A stretch of DNA of 64,000 nt from an uncultured Christensenella sp. (GTDB lineage: Bacteria > Bacillota > Clostridia > Christensenellales > Borkfalkiaceae), in assembly GCA_910577375.1 (NCBI GenBank), contig CAJTLT010000006.1, forward strand, positions 1 to 64,000. Reading direction: 5' to 3'. Positions 53,478-61,956 of this stretch are shown here, piece after piece (position 1 is the first letter of the stretch; each line of letters opens with the position of its first letter). A program made the translations under genes and the position numbers. The notes beneath the pieces were generated by a model. That model was not told the origin of the DNA and did no database searches. It saw only the letters and a list, made by a program, of their open reading frames with translations.

Positions 53478-54900
53478 CTTTTTTCAGCCTCACTTTATTT
53501 CGGGGTTTAAACGTTTCGGGGCGGGTGTTCAGCGTATACATATTCGCTTTTACCATGCTGTCGTACAAATCACCCTTTATAAGGGGAGAGAACGGCGCAA
53601 CCAGCGGCACCCCGTAATTTTGTTCGGTAACAAGATAACAAATCAGATACGCGGTAAAAAGAACTATGCCGAACGGCCCCACGCTGCCCGCGATTATCAG
53701 AAACAGCCAGCGCAAAGTCGTAGTCGTTTCAACGTTGTTCGGCACGGTGTAAAGGCATATAGCCGAAAACGCGATTATAATTATCGCCGGCGTGGAGATA
53801 ATTCCCGCCTTAACCGCCGTATCGCCCAAAACAAGCGCCCCCACTACAGAAAGAGCCAGCCCGACGTATTTCGGCATTCGTATCGAAGCCTCGTTCAGAA
53901 CCTCCAAAACAAACAGCGTCAAAAACATTTCAACGCTCGGGGAAAGCGCAAGCCCCGCCACGGAACTTGAAATTTTCAAAAGCAACTGAAAGGGAATTAT
54001 CTGTATCTTGAAAAGCTGCGCCGCAATATAAATCGCGGGCAGAAAAATCCCTATCATTATGGAAACAAGTCTTAAAACGCGCAAAGTCGTCGCGCGGTAA
54101 GAAGTAATATAATAATCTTCCGCCGTCTGAAAATCTTCCACAAGCATATAAGGCGCGGTAAGACAAATGGGCGAACCGTCAACAACGATGCCCACGCGCC
54201 CTTCGCTGATTTTCGCACAGAAAATATCGGGCTTTTCCGCCGTTCCGCACCGTTTGAAAAGCGAACGCGGCTTTTTCGTTATAAATTGCGCCACGTAAGA
54301 AGAATCGGGAACGATATCTATTTTGTTCTGCAAAATTTCCCTTTCTATCTTTTCGGGCAAACCTTTCGGGCAAACTCCGTCTATATAAACAATAGAAACC
54401 GCCGTTTCCGACTGCTTACCCACCGTTATGGTTTTCACCTGCAATTTATCGCTCTTTATTCTCTTCCTTATAAGCCCGAGGTTTATCTTTATGTCTTCGA
54501 TAAACCCCTCTCTCGGCCCGTGAACGGCAACCTGAGTGGGCGGCTCGGCAACCGCGCGCATAGGCGGCATTTTTACGCCGATTATCAAAAAGTCTTTTTC
54601 CCCGTCTATAAAAAGAACCGCGTTGCCCGCCGATATTTCCTTTATCGCGTCTTTGATTTTGTTTCCGTCTTTCAGCTCGGGCGAAGCAAGAAGTTTTTTC
54701 ACGTCCTCAACCGAAGCTTGCTCGGCGGCGGAATGCAAAGGCTTTACAACAAGCTCGCCGAGCATATTTTTATCAATAAGCCCGTCCGCGTAAATTACCG
54801 CAAACTTCTTTTTGCTCCCGCTCTCGAACTCGAAAACAAGCACGTCCTCGCTCGTCAGAACGCTTTTGACCGATTTAATATTTTTTTCCAACGTAACCAT
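53467..54900 (-). CDS. gerA: GerA-type spore germination receptor subunit
   Basis: 477 residues. N-terminal soluble domain (residues about 1-230) with KVKTITVGKQSETAVSIVYIDGVC, then the GerA core with the conserved DGSPICLTAPYMLVEDFQTAEDYY and four or more membrane helices. Receptor for germinants in the spore inner membrane. First gene of the gerA-gerB-gerC operon. No convincing forespore promoter was found in the 167 bases before it; the ATG has only AAG as ribosome binding site. Confidence 0.93.
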   Translation of the reverse strand: MVTLEKNIKSVKSVLTSEDVLVFEFESGSKKKFAVIYADGLIDKNMLGELVVKPLHSAAEQASVEDVKKLLASPELKDGNKIKDAIKEISAGNAVLFIDGEKDFLIIGVKMPPMRAVAEPPTQVAVHGPREGFIEDIKINLGLIRKRIKSDKLQVKTITVGKQSETAVSIVYIDGVCPKGLPEKIEREILQNKIDIVPDSSYVAQFITKKPRSLFKRCGTAEKPDIFCAKISEGRVGIVVDGSPICLTAPYMLVEDFQTAEDYYITSYRATTLRVLRLVSIMIGIFLPAIYIAAQLFKIQIIPFQLLLKISSSVAGLALSPSVEMFLTLFVLEVLNEASIRMPKYVGLALSVVGALVLGDTAVKAGIISTPAIIIIAFSAICLYTVPNNVETTTTLRWLFLIIAGSVGPFGIVLFTAYLICYLVTEQNYGVPLVAPFSPLIKGDLYDSMVKANMYTLNTRPETFKPRNKVRLKKDEN

Positions 54901-55014
54901 ATTCTTATATTTTGTAAAAATAATAAATTAATACCCGCGCGCCGCTTTAAACCGTTTGCGTCTCGCCCCCACCAAAACGGCTTGAAAAAATTTTAAAAAA
55001 TTTAACAAAAACAC

Positions 55015-55043
55015 TTGACAACACATACTATGCAATGTATAGT
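55015..55043 (+). promoter_or_regulatory. padR operon promoter
   Basis: TTGACA (55015-55020), 17 bases, TATAGT (55038-55043): strong sigma-A promoter. Confidence 0.87.
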
Positions 55044-55045
55044 AT
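55025..55045. promoter_or_regulatory. PadR operator overlapping the promoter
   Basis: ATACTAT-GCAATGT-ATAGTAT, a perfect 7-bp inverted repeat spanning spacer and -10, so a bound PadR dimer would block transcription. Likely autoregulation. Confidence 0.75.
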
Positions 55046-55067
55046 TAGACAAAGCGAGGTATAAGAC

Positions 55068-55379
55068 GTGGACGTTCAGTTGAAAAAAGGAATATTAGAC
55101 GTATGCGTACTCTCCGCGCTAAGCAAGGGAGAAAGCTACGGATATAAAATAATAAGCGACCTCGAAGGCGTTATGGAAATTTCCGAAAGCACGCTCTATC
55201 CCATCTTAAAGCGGCTTGAAACGGGCGGTTTCGTAACCACCAGAACCGCGGAATACAGCGGCAGGCTTCGCAGATATTACAAAATAACAAACCTCGGTCT
55301 GAAAAAACTCGTTTCGGGCAGAGGCGACTTGCAGGAAATCAACGTTATTTACAAAAAGATTTTCGGAGGAAGGATATGA
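55068..55379 (+). CDS. PadR-family transcriptional repressor
   Basis: 103 residues with the PadR winged helix: GILDVCVLSALSKGESYGY, then ISESTLYPILKRLETGG and YYKITNLG. Start is GTG after GAGGT. The family responds to phenolic or antimicrobial stress and commonly controls a DUF1700/DUF4097 envelope pair, as here. First gene of the three-gene operon, 28 bases before the DUF1700 gene. Confidence 0.93.
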   Translation: MDVQLKKGILDVCVLSALSKGESYGYKIISDLEGVMEISESTLYPILKRLETGGFVTTRTAEYSGRLRRYYKITNLGLKKLVSGRGDLQEINVIYKKIFGGRI

Positions 55380-55407
55380 AAAGCTTTTTCTTTCACGGAG
55401 GTGTAAA

Positions 55408-56142
55408 ATGACCTACAACGAATGGCGCGACGAACTTAAAAGCAACCTTTTAAGCGTTTCCGAAGCGGAAAGGCGGCGCGTTCTCGATTATTACGCCGAA
55501 GCGTATGCAGACAGACGCGACGCGGGCTACAACGAACGCGAAATAATAGAAGATTTCGGCGCTCCCTACGACGCGGCGCAAAGAATTCTGGCGGAAAACC
55601 AATATCAGGACTACGACGACTCCCGCCGCCCGCGCGAAGAACGCAGAAAAAAGGAACGCAAACGCGAAGAATATATCTCCAAAGACGAATATTACGACGA
55701 GCCCCGCCGTAAACGCGGACGCGGAGACGTCTATGAAGACGATTATTACAACGAACCTCCGCGCCGCGGAGAAGAACCGCACAGAGAAATCAAAACGGAA
55801 ACAGACGGCGGCAATCATACCTGGGTTTTCGTATTGCTCTGTATAATTTTCTGCATTCCTCTGCTCGGGGTTATATTCGCATTAATCTCCGCCACAATCG
55901 GCTTATGCGTAGCCCCCTTCGCTTTGCTTATAGGCGGAGTAGCCACAATGGGCGCGGGCATAGGAGCAATGTTCGTAGACCTTGCAAACGGCGCGTGTAC
56001 GTTCGGCATAGGAATGATTATTTTCGGCGCAAGCCTTATAATCATGCCTTTGATGTTCAAACTCGTTAAACTGTTGTGGAAGCTGTTTACCGCCGTAATG
56101 GGCGCGATAAAGAACGTGTTCAGCGGAAAGGAGAAAGCATAA
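55408..56142 (+). CDS. DUF1700-type membrane protein
   Basis: 244 residues. The N-terminal 65 residues (YNEWRDELKSNLLSVSEAER, EIIEDFGAPYDAAQ) form the conserved cytosolic DUF1700 domain. A long charged linker rich in Arg, Glu, Asp and Tyr (about 66-130) follows, then four membrane helices. Members accompany PadR regulators and DUF4097 proteins. GGAGGTG precedes the ATG. Its stop overlaps the next ATG by one base. Confidence 0.9.
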   Translation: MTYNEWRDELKSNLLSVSEAERRRVLDYYAEAYADRRDAGYNEREIIEDFGAPYDAAQRILAENQYQDYDDSRRPREERRKKERKREEYISKDEYYDEPRRKRGRGDVYEDDYYNEPPRRGEEPHREIKTETDGGNHTWVFVLLCIIFCIPLLGVIFALISATIGLCVAPFALLIGGVATMGAGIGAMFVDLANGACTFGIGMIIFGASLIIMPLMFKLVKLLWKLFTAVMGAIKNVFSGKEKA

Positions 56143-56948
56143 TGAAAGGATTTGTAAAAACCATTATCGCCGGCGCCGTTATCATCGGATTAGGCGTTGC
56201 AATTCTCTTAATCACCCTCGGAATAAACGGCTGGAATATAAACGTAGCGCTCGGCAACTCGAATTTTGAAATGAAAACATACAACGCAGTAAACAGTGTG
56301 GAAACGCTGAAAGTAGATTTTTACGCAGGCTCGCTCGAAATAGAATTTTACGACGGCGACGAAGTTAAAATCGAATATCCCGAAAACAAAAAATACTCGG
56401 CTGAAATCAATGAAGAAAACGGCGTGCTTTCGATGAGCACGGGCTCGCGCCATTGGTACGACTGGTTTTTAAACTGGAGCATAATCAACCTCCCCGCAAC
56501 CAAAATCAGTCTGCCGGCGGACAGCAAAGTCAATCTTGATTTGGAACTCAACGCAGGCTCGGTCGACGTTGCCGGCGGCGAATACGGAGATACCAAAATC
56601 CACATCAACGCAGGCTCTATCGAAGCGGGCGCAATCGATTGCGGAAATCTCTCAATCGAACTCAACGCAGGGTCGCTTGATATGGAAAAAGCGGCTTGCT
56701 CCGATTTGAAAATAAAAATGAACGCGGGCACGGCGGATATCAACAGAATATACTGCGACAATATCCACGCAAAAATAAACGCCGGCGCTATGAATCTCGA
56801 AGTCGTCGGCTCGGAAAAAGAATACGGAATTTCAATCAAAAAGAACGCGGGCTCGTGCAACAAATCAGACCACCACGGCACCCACCCCGATAAAAAAATC
56901 ACGGGCGAAATCAACGCGGGCTCGCTTGACATCTCCTTCGTCGATTGA
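56142..56948 (+). CDS. DUF4097-type beta-helix protein
   Basis: 268 residues: one N-terminal membrane helix (about 5-28), then a repetitive domain in which short blocks with the core NAGS or NAGT recur every 20-25 residues (SVDVAGGEYG, SIEAGAIDCG, SLDMEKAACS, TADINRIYCD), the hallmark of DUF4097 right-handed beta-helix-like proteins. It faces outwards. Start is the ATG overlapping the DUF1700 stop (TAATG). Such PadR/DUF1700/DUF4097 units are thought to sense or respond to envelope stress. Confidence 0.92.
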   Translation: MKGFVKTIIAGAVIIGLGVAILLITLGINGWNINVALGNSNFEMKTYNAVNSVETLKVDFYAGSLEIEFYDGDEVKIEYPENKKYSAEINEENGVLSMSTGSRHWYDWFLNWSIINLPATKISLPADSKVNLDLELNAGSVDVAGGEYGDTKIHINAGSIEAGAIDCGNLSIELNAGSLDMEKAACSDLKIKMNAGTADINRIYCDNIHAKINAGAMNLEVVGSEKEYGISIKKNAGSCNKSDHHGTHPDKKITGEINAGSLDISFVD

Positions 56949-56968
56949 CAACGATTTGCAAAAATGAT

Positions 56969-57002
56969 AAAATACAGCCGTTAACCGCGGCTGTATTTTT
57001 TT
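56969..57002 (+). terminator. padR operon terminator
   Basis: 12-bp stem AAAATACAGCCG/CGGCTGTATTTT, 7-base loop, then more T residues. Confidence 0.9.
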
Positions 57003-57074
57003 ACGCCCGCCCCCCCTCCGCCATTTTACGCAACAAGCGCGGACAAAGCGTTTCCGCAAAAAAGGAGCATACAA

Positions 57075-57896
57075 ATGAAATTCGATTACAACTCTGAATA
57101 TTTCAATCCCGAACACGTTCTGGAATGCGGGCAAATATTCCGTTTCCGCAAATTCGGCGAGGGATATATCGTACTTTCGGCAGATAAAGCGTGTTACGTT
57201 TACGTCGACGGCGCAAAAACAATCGTGGAATGCGAAGACCCCGATTACTTTTACGGATATTTCGACCTCGCGCGCGACTATTCCGCAATCGTAAACCGCG
57301 CTAAGTCCCACAATATCCCCCTTTTAACGCGTAGCGCAGACAAATTCAAAGGGCTCAGACTTCTCAACCAGAACAAAGAAGAAATGCTCTATTCCTTTAT
57401 AATCTCGCAAAACAACAATATCCCGCGCATAAAGGGCATTATTTCGCGCATATGCGAGGGTTTAGGCGAAAAACGCGCGTTTATGGGGGAAACATATTTC
57501 ACGTTCCCGTCAAGCGAAAAACTCGCGGGCGCAGGCAAAGAATTTTTCAAAACCGCGGGCTGCGGATATCGCGATTCTTTCCTTGCGGAAACTTCCGCCC
57601 GCGTTCTCAAAGAGGGCGTTTCCCACCTTGAAAGCCTACCCGCGGAAGAACTCAAAAAACAGCTTTTAACCTATAAAGGCGTAGGCGCGAAAGTCGCCGA
57701 CTGCGTCGCTCTTTTCGGCTTCGGCAAGCGCGGCAGCTTCCCCGTTGATACATGGATAGAAAAAATTTACAAAGAAGATTTCAACGGAACTTTAACCGAC
57801 AGGGCTAAAATGACGGAATATTTCCAACAAACGTTCGGCGAAGATTCAGGTTATATCCAGCAGTATTTATTTTACGGAAAACGGGAAAACTTATAA
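57075..57896 (+). CDS. 8-oxoguanine DNA glycosylase (OGG1-type)
   Basis: 273 residues. The N-terminal domain has LECGQIFRFRK (OGG1 style), the middle one LLYSFIISQNNNIPRIKGII, and the helix-hairpin-helix is TYKGVGAKVADCVALFGFGK with catalytic Lys206 and Asp225 in FPVDTW. Removes 8-oxoguanine and cleaves the abasic site. Good AAGGAG before the ATG. The next gene follows 1 base later, so they form a pair. Confidence 0.94.
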   Translation: MKFDYNSEYFNPEHVLECGQIFRFRKFGEGYIVLSADKACYVYVDGAKTIVECEDPDYFYGYFDLARDYSAIVNRAKSHNIPLLTRSADKFKGLRLLNQNKEEMLYSFIISQNNNIPRIKGIISRICEGLGEKRAFMGETYFTFPSSEKLAGAGKEFFKTAGCGYRDSFLAETSARVLKEGVSHLESLPAEELKKQLLTYKGVGAKVADCVALFGFGKRGSFPVDTWIEKIYKEDFNGTLTDRAKMTEYFQQTFGEDSGYIQQYLFYGKRENL

Positions 57897-57897
57897 T

Positions 57898-58569
57898 ATG
57901 CCCGATTATTTTTCCCATTTTATCTGCGCCGAAAAGATTTTAGAAAAGCTCGGCGATAAAAAACAAAAAATAAAATCCCCCGCGCTGTACCTTTTGGGCG
58001 CGCAGGGCGGGGATATTTTCTTTGCATATAATATCAAATTTTCAAAAAACAATCTCGGGCGGGCGATACACAATATGCCCGCGGAAGAAGTTTTCAAAGC
58101 CCTCGCGCAAGGCGACCCGTCCTTTGCCGCGGGTTTTGCCACGCATTACGCGCTTGACTGCACTCTGCATCCCGCCGTCTACGCGTACGAAAGCAACCAC
58201 TCCTCCCCGTTCGCCCACCAAAGGCTCGAAGCCGATTTGGGGCTTTTCATCAGCAGATTTTACGGTGTCCGCCGCCGTATTCTTCCGCGGGAAACGGTGT
58301 TGGAATGCACTTCCGCCGTCTACGATACAATCAGCCGCTTAGAGCCACGGATTACAATCACGGGCGTCGAAAGATGCCTTAAAAGGCATTTCGGCTACAC
58401 CCGCTATCTTTTCAAAACCAAACGTCAAAGCTACAAATGCGACTTCGATTTCGAATCCCTTGCGGGCGCCGTTCAGGACGCAGTCAATTTAGGCGCGGAA
58501 GCAGTAAACTGCGTTTTATCGCAAAACATTGAAAAAGAAGTTTTCTCAAAAGCTTTTTTGCAGCGTTAA
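57898..58569 (+). CDS. Zinc-dependent phospholipase C-like protein
   Basis: 223 residues of the PF00882-type helical fold. Metal-binding pattern: an N-terminal HFICAEKIL, GAQGGDIFF, the conserved Asp-His pairs GFATHYALDCTLHP, and SPFAHQRLEADL. No signal peptide is seen, so secretion as a classical phospholipase is unlikely; many genomic members act inside the cell on unknown substrates. Overlaps the end of the convergent spoIVFB gene by 4 bases. Confidence 0.88.
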   Translation: MPDYFSHFICAEKILEKLGDKKQKIKSPALYLLGAQGGDIFFAYNIKFSKNNLGRAIHNMPAEEVFKALAQGDPSFAAGFATHYALDCTLHPAVYAYESNHSSPFAHQRLEADLGLFISRFYGVRRRILPRETVLECTSAVYDTISRLEPRITITGVERCLKRHFGYTRYLFKTKRQSYKCDFDFESLAGAVQDAVNLGAEAVNCVLSQNIEKEVFSKAFLQR

Positions 58570-59366
58570 CCTTTATAAATTCTGTCGTAAAGATTGCTTT
58601 CAAGCAGCCTTTCGTAAAGCTCGTCCTCGGTGATTTCATCGAGGAATTTTTCCGCGTAAATCTGCAAAACGAGATAACGGCTTCCGTCCACAAATCTCAG
58701 CGCGTCGCGGAAGGTCGCGCTTTCGTCCAAAATAACGTAACGCATTTCCCGCCCTCTTTTCTTTTTCTTCGCGGCAAAATTTATTTTCTGCGCCGGCGGG
58801 CTTTTTGTCAATGCGGAACAAAACAGCAGCGCCGCAACCGTCAAAAGGGAAATGTTTCTGTAAGCGAAAACATAAATAAGAACAATTCCGATAACAAGCA
58901 GAATATTTATAATGCGCAGAGTAAAAAAACAGGCTTTCGCGCTCATAAACTTCCCCAAAAGGCAGCGCGCAATCCTCCCGCCGTCCAAAGGATAAGCGGG
59001 CAAAAGATTTAAAACAAGCATGCCCCCGCTGGCATAAAAAACAAGGTCGGTATAAGCGTACGTATCTGGATAAAACCACCAAAGCCCCGCAATCCCCACG
59101 CACAGTAAAACATTAACAAGCGGTCCCGCCAGCGCAAGCTTTATTTCGTCCGCAGGGGAAATGCCGTCGATATCGCAAACCGCCGCCGCGCCGAAAGGCA
59201 TAAGGCTTATCCGCGTACACTCGAATCCCAAACGCGCCGCGCAAAAAATATGACCGCACTCGTGCAGGAGTGCGGTCAGAACGCATATAACAAATACCGG
59301 CAGTCCGCCGAACAGAGCGGAGGCAAGCCCGACCGCCAAAAATAACGGGTGTATCTTTATTTTCAC
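58566..59366 (-). CDS. spoIVFB: SpoIVFB-type intramembrane metalloprotease
   Basis: 266-residue site-2 protease family enzyme that processes pro-SigK. Active-site motif LLHECGHIF (His35, Glu36, His39) within the first membrane segment; second zinc motif LLPAYPLDGGRI; four to six membrane helices, then a 70-residue C-terminal CBS-like domain. Follows spoIVFA with a 4-base overlap. The presence of sigK is not shown in this window. Confidence 0.93.
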   Translation of the reverse strand: MKIKIHPLFLAVGLASALFGGLPVFVICVLTALLHECGHIFCAARLGFECTRISLMPFGAAAVCDIDGISPADEIKLALAGPLVNVLLCVGIAGLWWFYPDTYAYTDLVFYASGGMLVLNLLPAYPLDGGRIARCLLGKFMSAKACFFTLRIINILLVIGIVLIYVFAYRNISLLTVAALLFCSALTKSPPAQKINFAAKKKKRGREMRYVILDESATFRDALRFVDGSRYLVLQIYAEKFLDEITEDELYERLLESNLYDRIYKG

Positions 59367-60121
59367 GAATTCCAGACGGGAACCTCGCCCGAAAGCGTAT
59401 AGCAGTTCAAAAGCGTTTCGCCGTCATACATAGAAACGCGCACCTCGTGTTCTCCGTCGGAATACGCAAACGGAACGTTAGCCTGAACCTTCGTTCCCGC
59501 CGCCGAATAAACGCTCGTAAGCCCCGTAATCACGCTTGAAAACGTAGAAGTATGCGCAATCTGAACGGTGTAAAGTCCGTCGTTCTGCGTAACTGAAGAA
59601 ACGGTTCCCGCGCACACGGGATAAACGCTGCTCTTTGCGGTAAAGGTCAAAACGCCGCTGTCCGTAACGTTAACTTCGGCGTCGGCAAGCTCGCTCACAA
59701 CGGGAGAAAGCTTTATCTCGCTGTAAGTCGGTTCAACCTTTTCGGTCTGTCTGTCGGTGAGCGTGCCTATAAAAGTGTTAATCGCGCTCGTCGGCATAAA
59801 TAAATTAGTAAGGAATATGGCAAACGCAATAACGCAAACCGCCACAAGCTCCGTGATTATTATTTTGCTGCCCTTATCGGAAGAAAACAAACTTTTCGTC
59901 TTTTTTTCGGGCTTGGGAGCTTCCGACAAATCCTCCGCATAGACGTAAGCGCCCACGCGCTCGTTAACGCTGTCCACAACAAGGTCTTTCAGCTCCTCCT
60001 GCGAAATTTCGGGCGTTTGCTCCTTTTTTGTTCTGTGCTTGAAAAAGCTCTTCTTTTTAACCACGTTAACCGTGCTCACGGGAATTTCGAGCATTTCGGC
60101 ATAATCGAGTTCTTGGTTCAT
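59363..60121 (-). CDS. spoIVFA: SpoIVFA-type regulator of SpoIVFB
   Basis: 252 residues: a long cytosolic N-terminal part with basic segments, one membrane helix (about 86-108), and an outer beta-rich domain similar to a degenerate peptidase M23 fold (VYPVCAGTVSSVTQ, YTVQIAHTSTFSSVITGL, the metal His seems lost). In Bacillus SpoIVFA holds BofA and SpoIVFB in check. The gene order and overlap with spoIVFB support the call more than sequence identity. GGAGG precedes the ATG. Confidence 0.82.
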   Translation of the reverse strand: MNQELDYAEMLEIPVSTVNVVKKKSFFKHRTKKEQTPEISQEELKDLVVDSVNERVGAYVYAEDLSEAPKPEKKTKSLFSSDKGSKIIITELVAVCVIAFAIFLTNLFMPTSAINTFIGTLTDRQTEKVEPTYSEIKLSPVVSELADAEVNVTDSGVLTFTAKSSVYPVCAGTVSSVTQNDGLYTVQIAHTSTFSSVITGLTSVYSAAGTKVQANVPFAYSDGEHEVRVSMYDGETLLNCYTLSGEVPVWNS

Positions 60122-60564
60122 AATTTCCTCCGCAAATTTAAGTCTACCGTATCTTATGCGGATTAATTTCGCGTTAGAACAATTTTTTTCGATTACGCAT
60201 ATAATAAACTCCTCTTCCCCCGCCGTCCGTTAAAACCGGTCCGCCCCCATACAAAAAGTCTTAATAATAAAGCGGTTTAAACCGTAATAAATTAAAAAAG
60301 TTTAATGTATCACTTCGGCAAAAACGGCAACGCTCAAACTATTAAAAACGCATACCAAACAACACAAAAAAAACCAACAAATAAAATCACCCGCAAAACA
60401 AAAACCGAACAGCAAAACGGCATTCGGTCTGTCGGCGTAACGCGGAAATAAAATCAACCGCCGCCGCTTGAATTTTCGGCGGAAATCCGATAAAATTCGC
60501 CGAACCCACGGCAATAATCAAAACAGCCGGTATTAACGCTAATGTTATAAGGAGATATACAATT
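60122..60564. other. Gene-poor 443-base gap
   Basis: Between spoIVFA and the 42-codon gene. It holds the spoIVFA ribosome binding site, an A-rich tract (about 60340-60420), a perfect 12-base palindrome CGGTTTAAACCG at 60273-60284, and an interrupted inverted repeat GAATTTTCGG/CCGATAAAATTC near 60471-60497. No RNA gene, insertion element or convincing open reading frame was recognised. Confidence 0.6.
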
Positions 60565-60693
60565 ATGAAAATTCATTGCGAATGCGGCAACTCCCCTTAC
60601 GCTGAAACAACGGATAATTTTTGGATTTTATGGTGTATATATCACCGAAAAATTGTATACCGCACGTCGGGCTGTACAAGAGAAGATAATTAA
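60565..60693 (+). CDS. Small CxC zinc-ribbon-like protein, 42 residues
   Basis: A short gene preceded by a perfect AAGGAG ten bases before the ATG. The product is MKIHCECGNSPYAETTDNFW, then a hydrophobic-aromatic middle and SGCTREDN at the end; cysteines at 5, 7, 24 and 37. The C-x-C start is typical of small zinc-ribbon proteins, although the second pair is spread out. No promoter was clearly seen. Because of its size this is easily missed; function unknown. Confidence 0.6.
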   Translation: MKIHCECGNSPYAETTDNFWILWCIYHRKIVYRTSGCTREDN

Positions 60694-60771
60694 TAAATAT
60701 TATAAAAGCATTATCAAACAATAACAAAATCAAAGCCGCAATACGCAAAACAGTAAAATTTGCGCTTTTTA

Positions 60772-60817
60772 AAACCCCCGCTACGAACGGCAAACAAGCC
60801 GTCCGTAGCGGGGGTTT
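60772..60817 (-). terminator. ksgA terminator
   Basis: 14-bp stem AAACCCCCGCTACG and complement, one mismatch, then ACGGC/GCCGT with loop AAACAA; GGGGGTTTTAAAAAG follows. It could also end the short plus-strand gene. Confidence 0.88.
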
Positions 60818-60828
60818 ATCGCTTAAAA

Positions 60829-61665
60829 TTATTTTATTGCTTCGCCTATTTTATCGGAAAGCAAAGCAAACTGTTGCGGAGAAAGAGTTTCCCCCCTCGC
60901 CTTTAAATCTATATCACAGCTTTCCAGAATATTCCGCGTCCGTTCCCGCGTAAGCTTAAACACGTTAACAATATTGTTTTCCAATGTTTTGCGCCGTGCC
61001 GCAAAAGCCGCATGCACCGTCTTTTTATATAAAGCCTCGTCCTTTACCGCTATGCTCCCCCTTTCAACTGTAAGTTTAACAACCGCGCTGTCAACGTTGG
61101 GGCGGGGCGTAAACATTGTTCTGGGCACTTTTTTTATAATTTCCGCGCGTGCAGTCAACGCGATAACCGCGGTAATCGCGCCATATTCGGGGGTGTTTTC
61201 CTTTGCGCAAAATCTTTGAGCAACCTCTTCCTGAACCATTACGGTAAGGCTTCTGCACTTTTCCCCCTCTTCCAAAAGCTTTGTGACAAGCGGGGTAGTA
61301 ACATAATACGGAAGGTTTGCAATAACCGAATATTCCCCAATCTCCCTTTCAAGCTCCTTTAAATTTACTTTTAAAAAGTCCTTGAAAACAATTTCCGCAT
61401 TTTCGACGCCCGCAAGCGTTCTTCCCAGAACGGGTTTTAAAGAGGTATCCACCTCGAACGCAATCACACGCCCCGCCTTTTCGGCAATGGCGCGCGTAAG
61501 CGTACCCGCCCCGCAGCCTATTTCGACAACAGTTTCCCCGCTCTGAACGCCGGACTGCGCCACAATAGACGCAAGAAGATTTTTATCCGTTATAAAATTC
61601 TGACCGAATTTCTTTTTAAATCCGAACCCGCACCCCGCAAGAACGCTCTTTAAATCATTTTCCAT
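60829..61665 (-). CDS. ksgA: 16S rRNA (adenine-1518/1519-N6) dimethyltransferase
   Basis: 278 residues; dimethylates two adenines near the 3' end of 16S rRNA. Motifs FGQNFITDKNLL, VEIGCGAGTLT, FEVDTS and VIANLPYYVTTPLV are all typical of KsgA/RsmA. A TATAAT promoter with TTTACA lies 31-59 bases upstream, and AAAGG precedes the ATG at a somewhat long distance. The order metG, tatD, ksgA is common in Bacillota. Confidence 0.97.
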   Translation of the reverse strand: MENDLKSVLAGCGFGFKKKFGQNFITDKNLLASIVAQSGVQSGETVVEIGCGAGTLTRAIAEKAGRVIAFEVDTSLKPVLGRTLAGVENAEIVFKDFLKVNLKELEREIGEYSVIANLPYYVTTPLVTKLLEEGEKCRSLTVMVQEEVAQRFCAKENTPEYGAITAVIALTARAEIIKKVPRTMFTPRPNVDSAVVKLTVERGSIAVKDEALYKKTVHAAFAARRKTLENNIVNVFKLTRERTRNILESCDIDLKARGETLSPQQFALLSDKIGEAIK

Positions 61666-61695
61666 ATTTTAGCTTAACCTTTAAAGTATAAAGTT

Positions 61696-61724
61696 ATTAT
61701 AACAATACAAACTAAGATTGTAAA
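61696..61724 (-). promoter_or_regulatory. ksgA promoter
   Basis: TTTACA (61719-61724), 17 bases, TATAAT (61696-61701). Confidence 0.78.
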
Positions 61725-61759
61725 CGGATTTGCTCCGTTTGCAAAACCAATGATAAAGA

Positions 61760-61787
61760 AGCCCTTGCGGGGAAAACCGCAAGGGCT
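61760..61787 (-). terminator. Terminator downstream of tatD
   Basis: 11-bp stem AGCCCTTGCGG/CCGCAAGGGCT with 6-base loop, followed by TCTTTATC; about 170 bases beyond the tatD stop. The rest of the 291-base gap holds the ksgA promoter and a minor 7-bp hairpin; no gene was recognised. Confidence 0.75.
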
Positions 61788-61956
61788 TTGACTTTATAAT
61801 AAACTTTTAAAATTTAACACGCGCAATAACTCATTAAGTTTTCGCAATTTGAAAACCTCGCGTCTCTTAATACAACATCTAAAAACACAAGCATATAATC
61901 GCGGCAATTCACATATACAAGCCGCATACATTTACCGATTTGGGCGCTAAACCAAT

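Noticed and set aside
54901..55014. Forespore promoter for gerA
   Set aside because: A GTATT element exists but no matching CATNMTA box at the right distance.
60302..60514. A 70-codon minus-strand frame with a hydrophobic middle
   Set aside because: It has only a TTG start, no ribosome binding site, and its Phe/Leu/Cys richness reflects an A-rich tract on the other strand.
9481..60802. Terminators at 9472-9505 and 60772-60817 share a 16-base core with 15 matches
   Set aside because: The core is a short GC hairpin with an A-rich loop; no flanking similarity, so convergence is likely and not a mobile repeat.
61788..61956. A 46-codon Cys-containing minus-strand frame after tatD
   Set aside because: No Shine-Dalgarno sequence and irregular cysteine spacing; likely chance.
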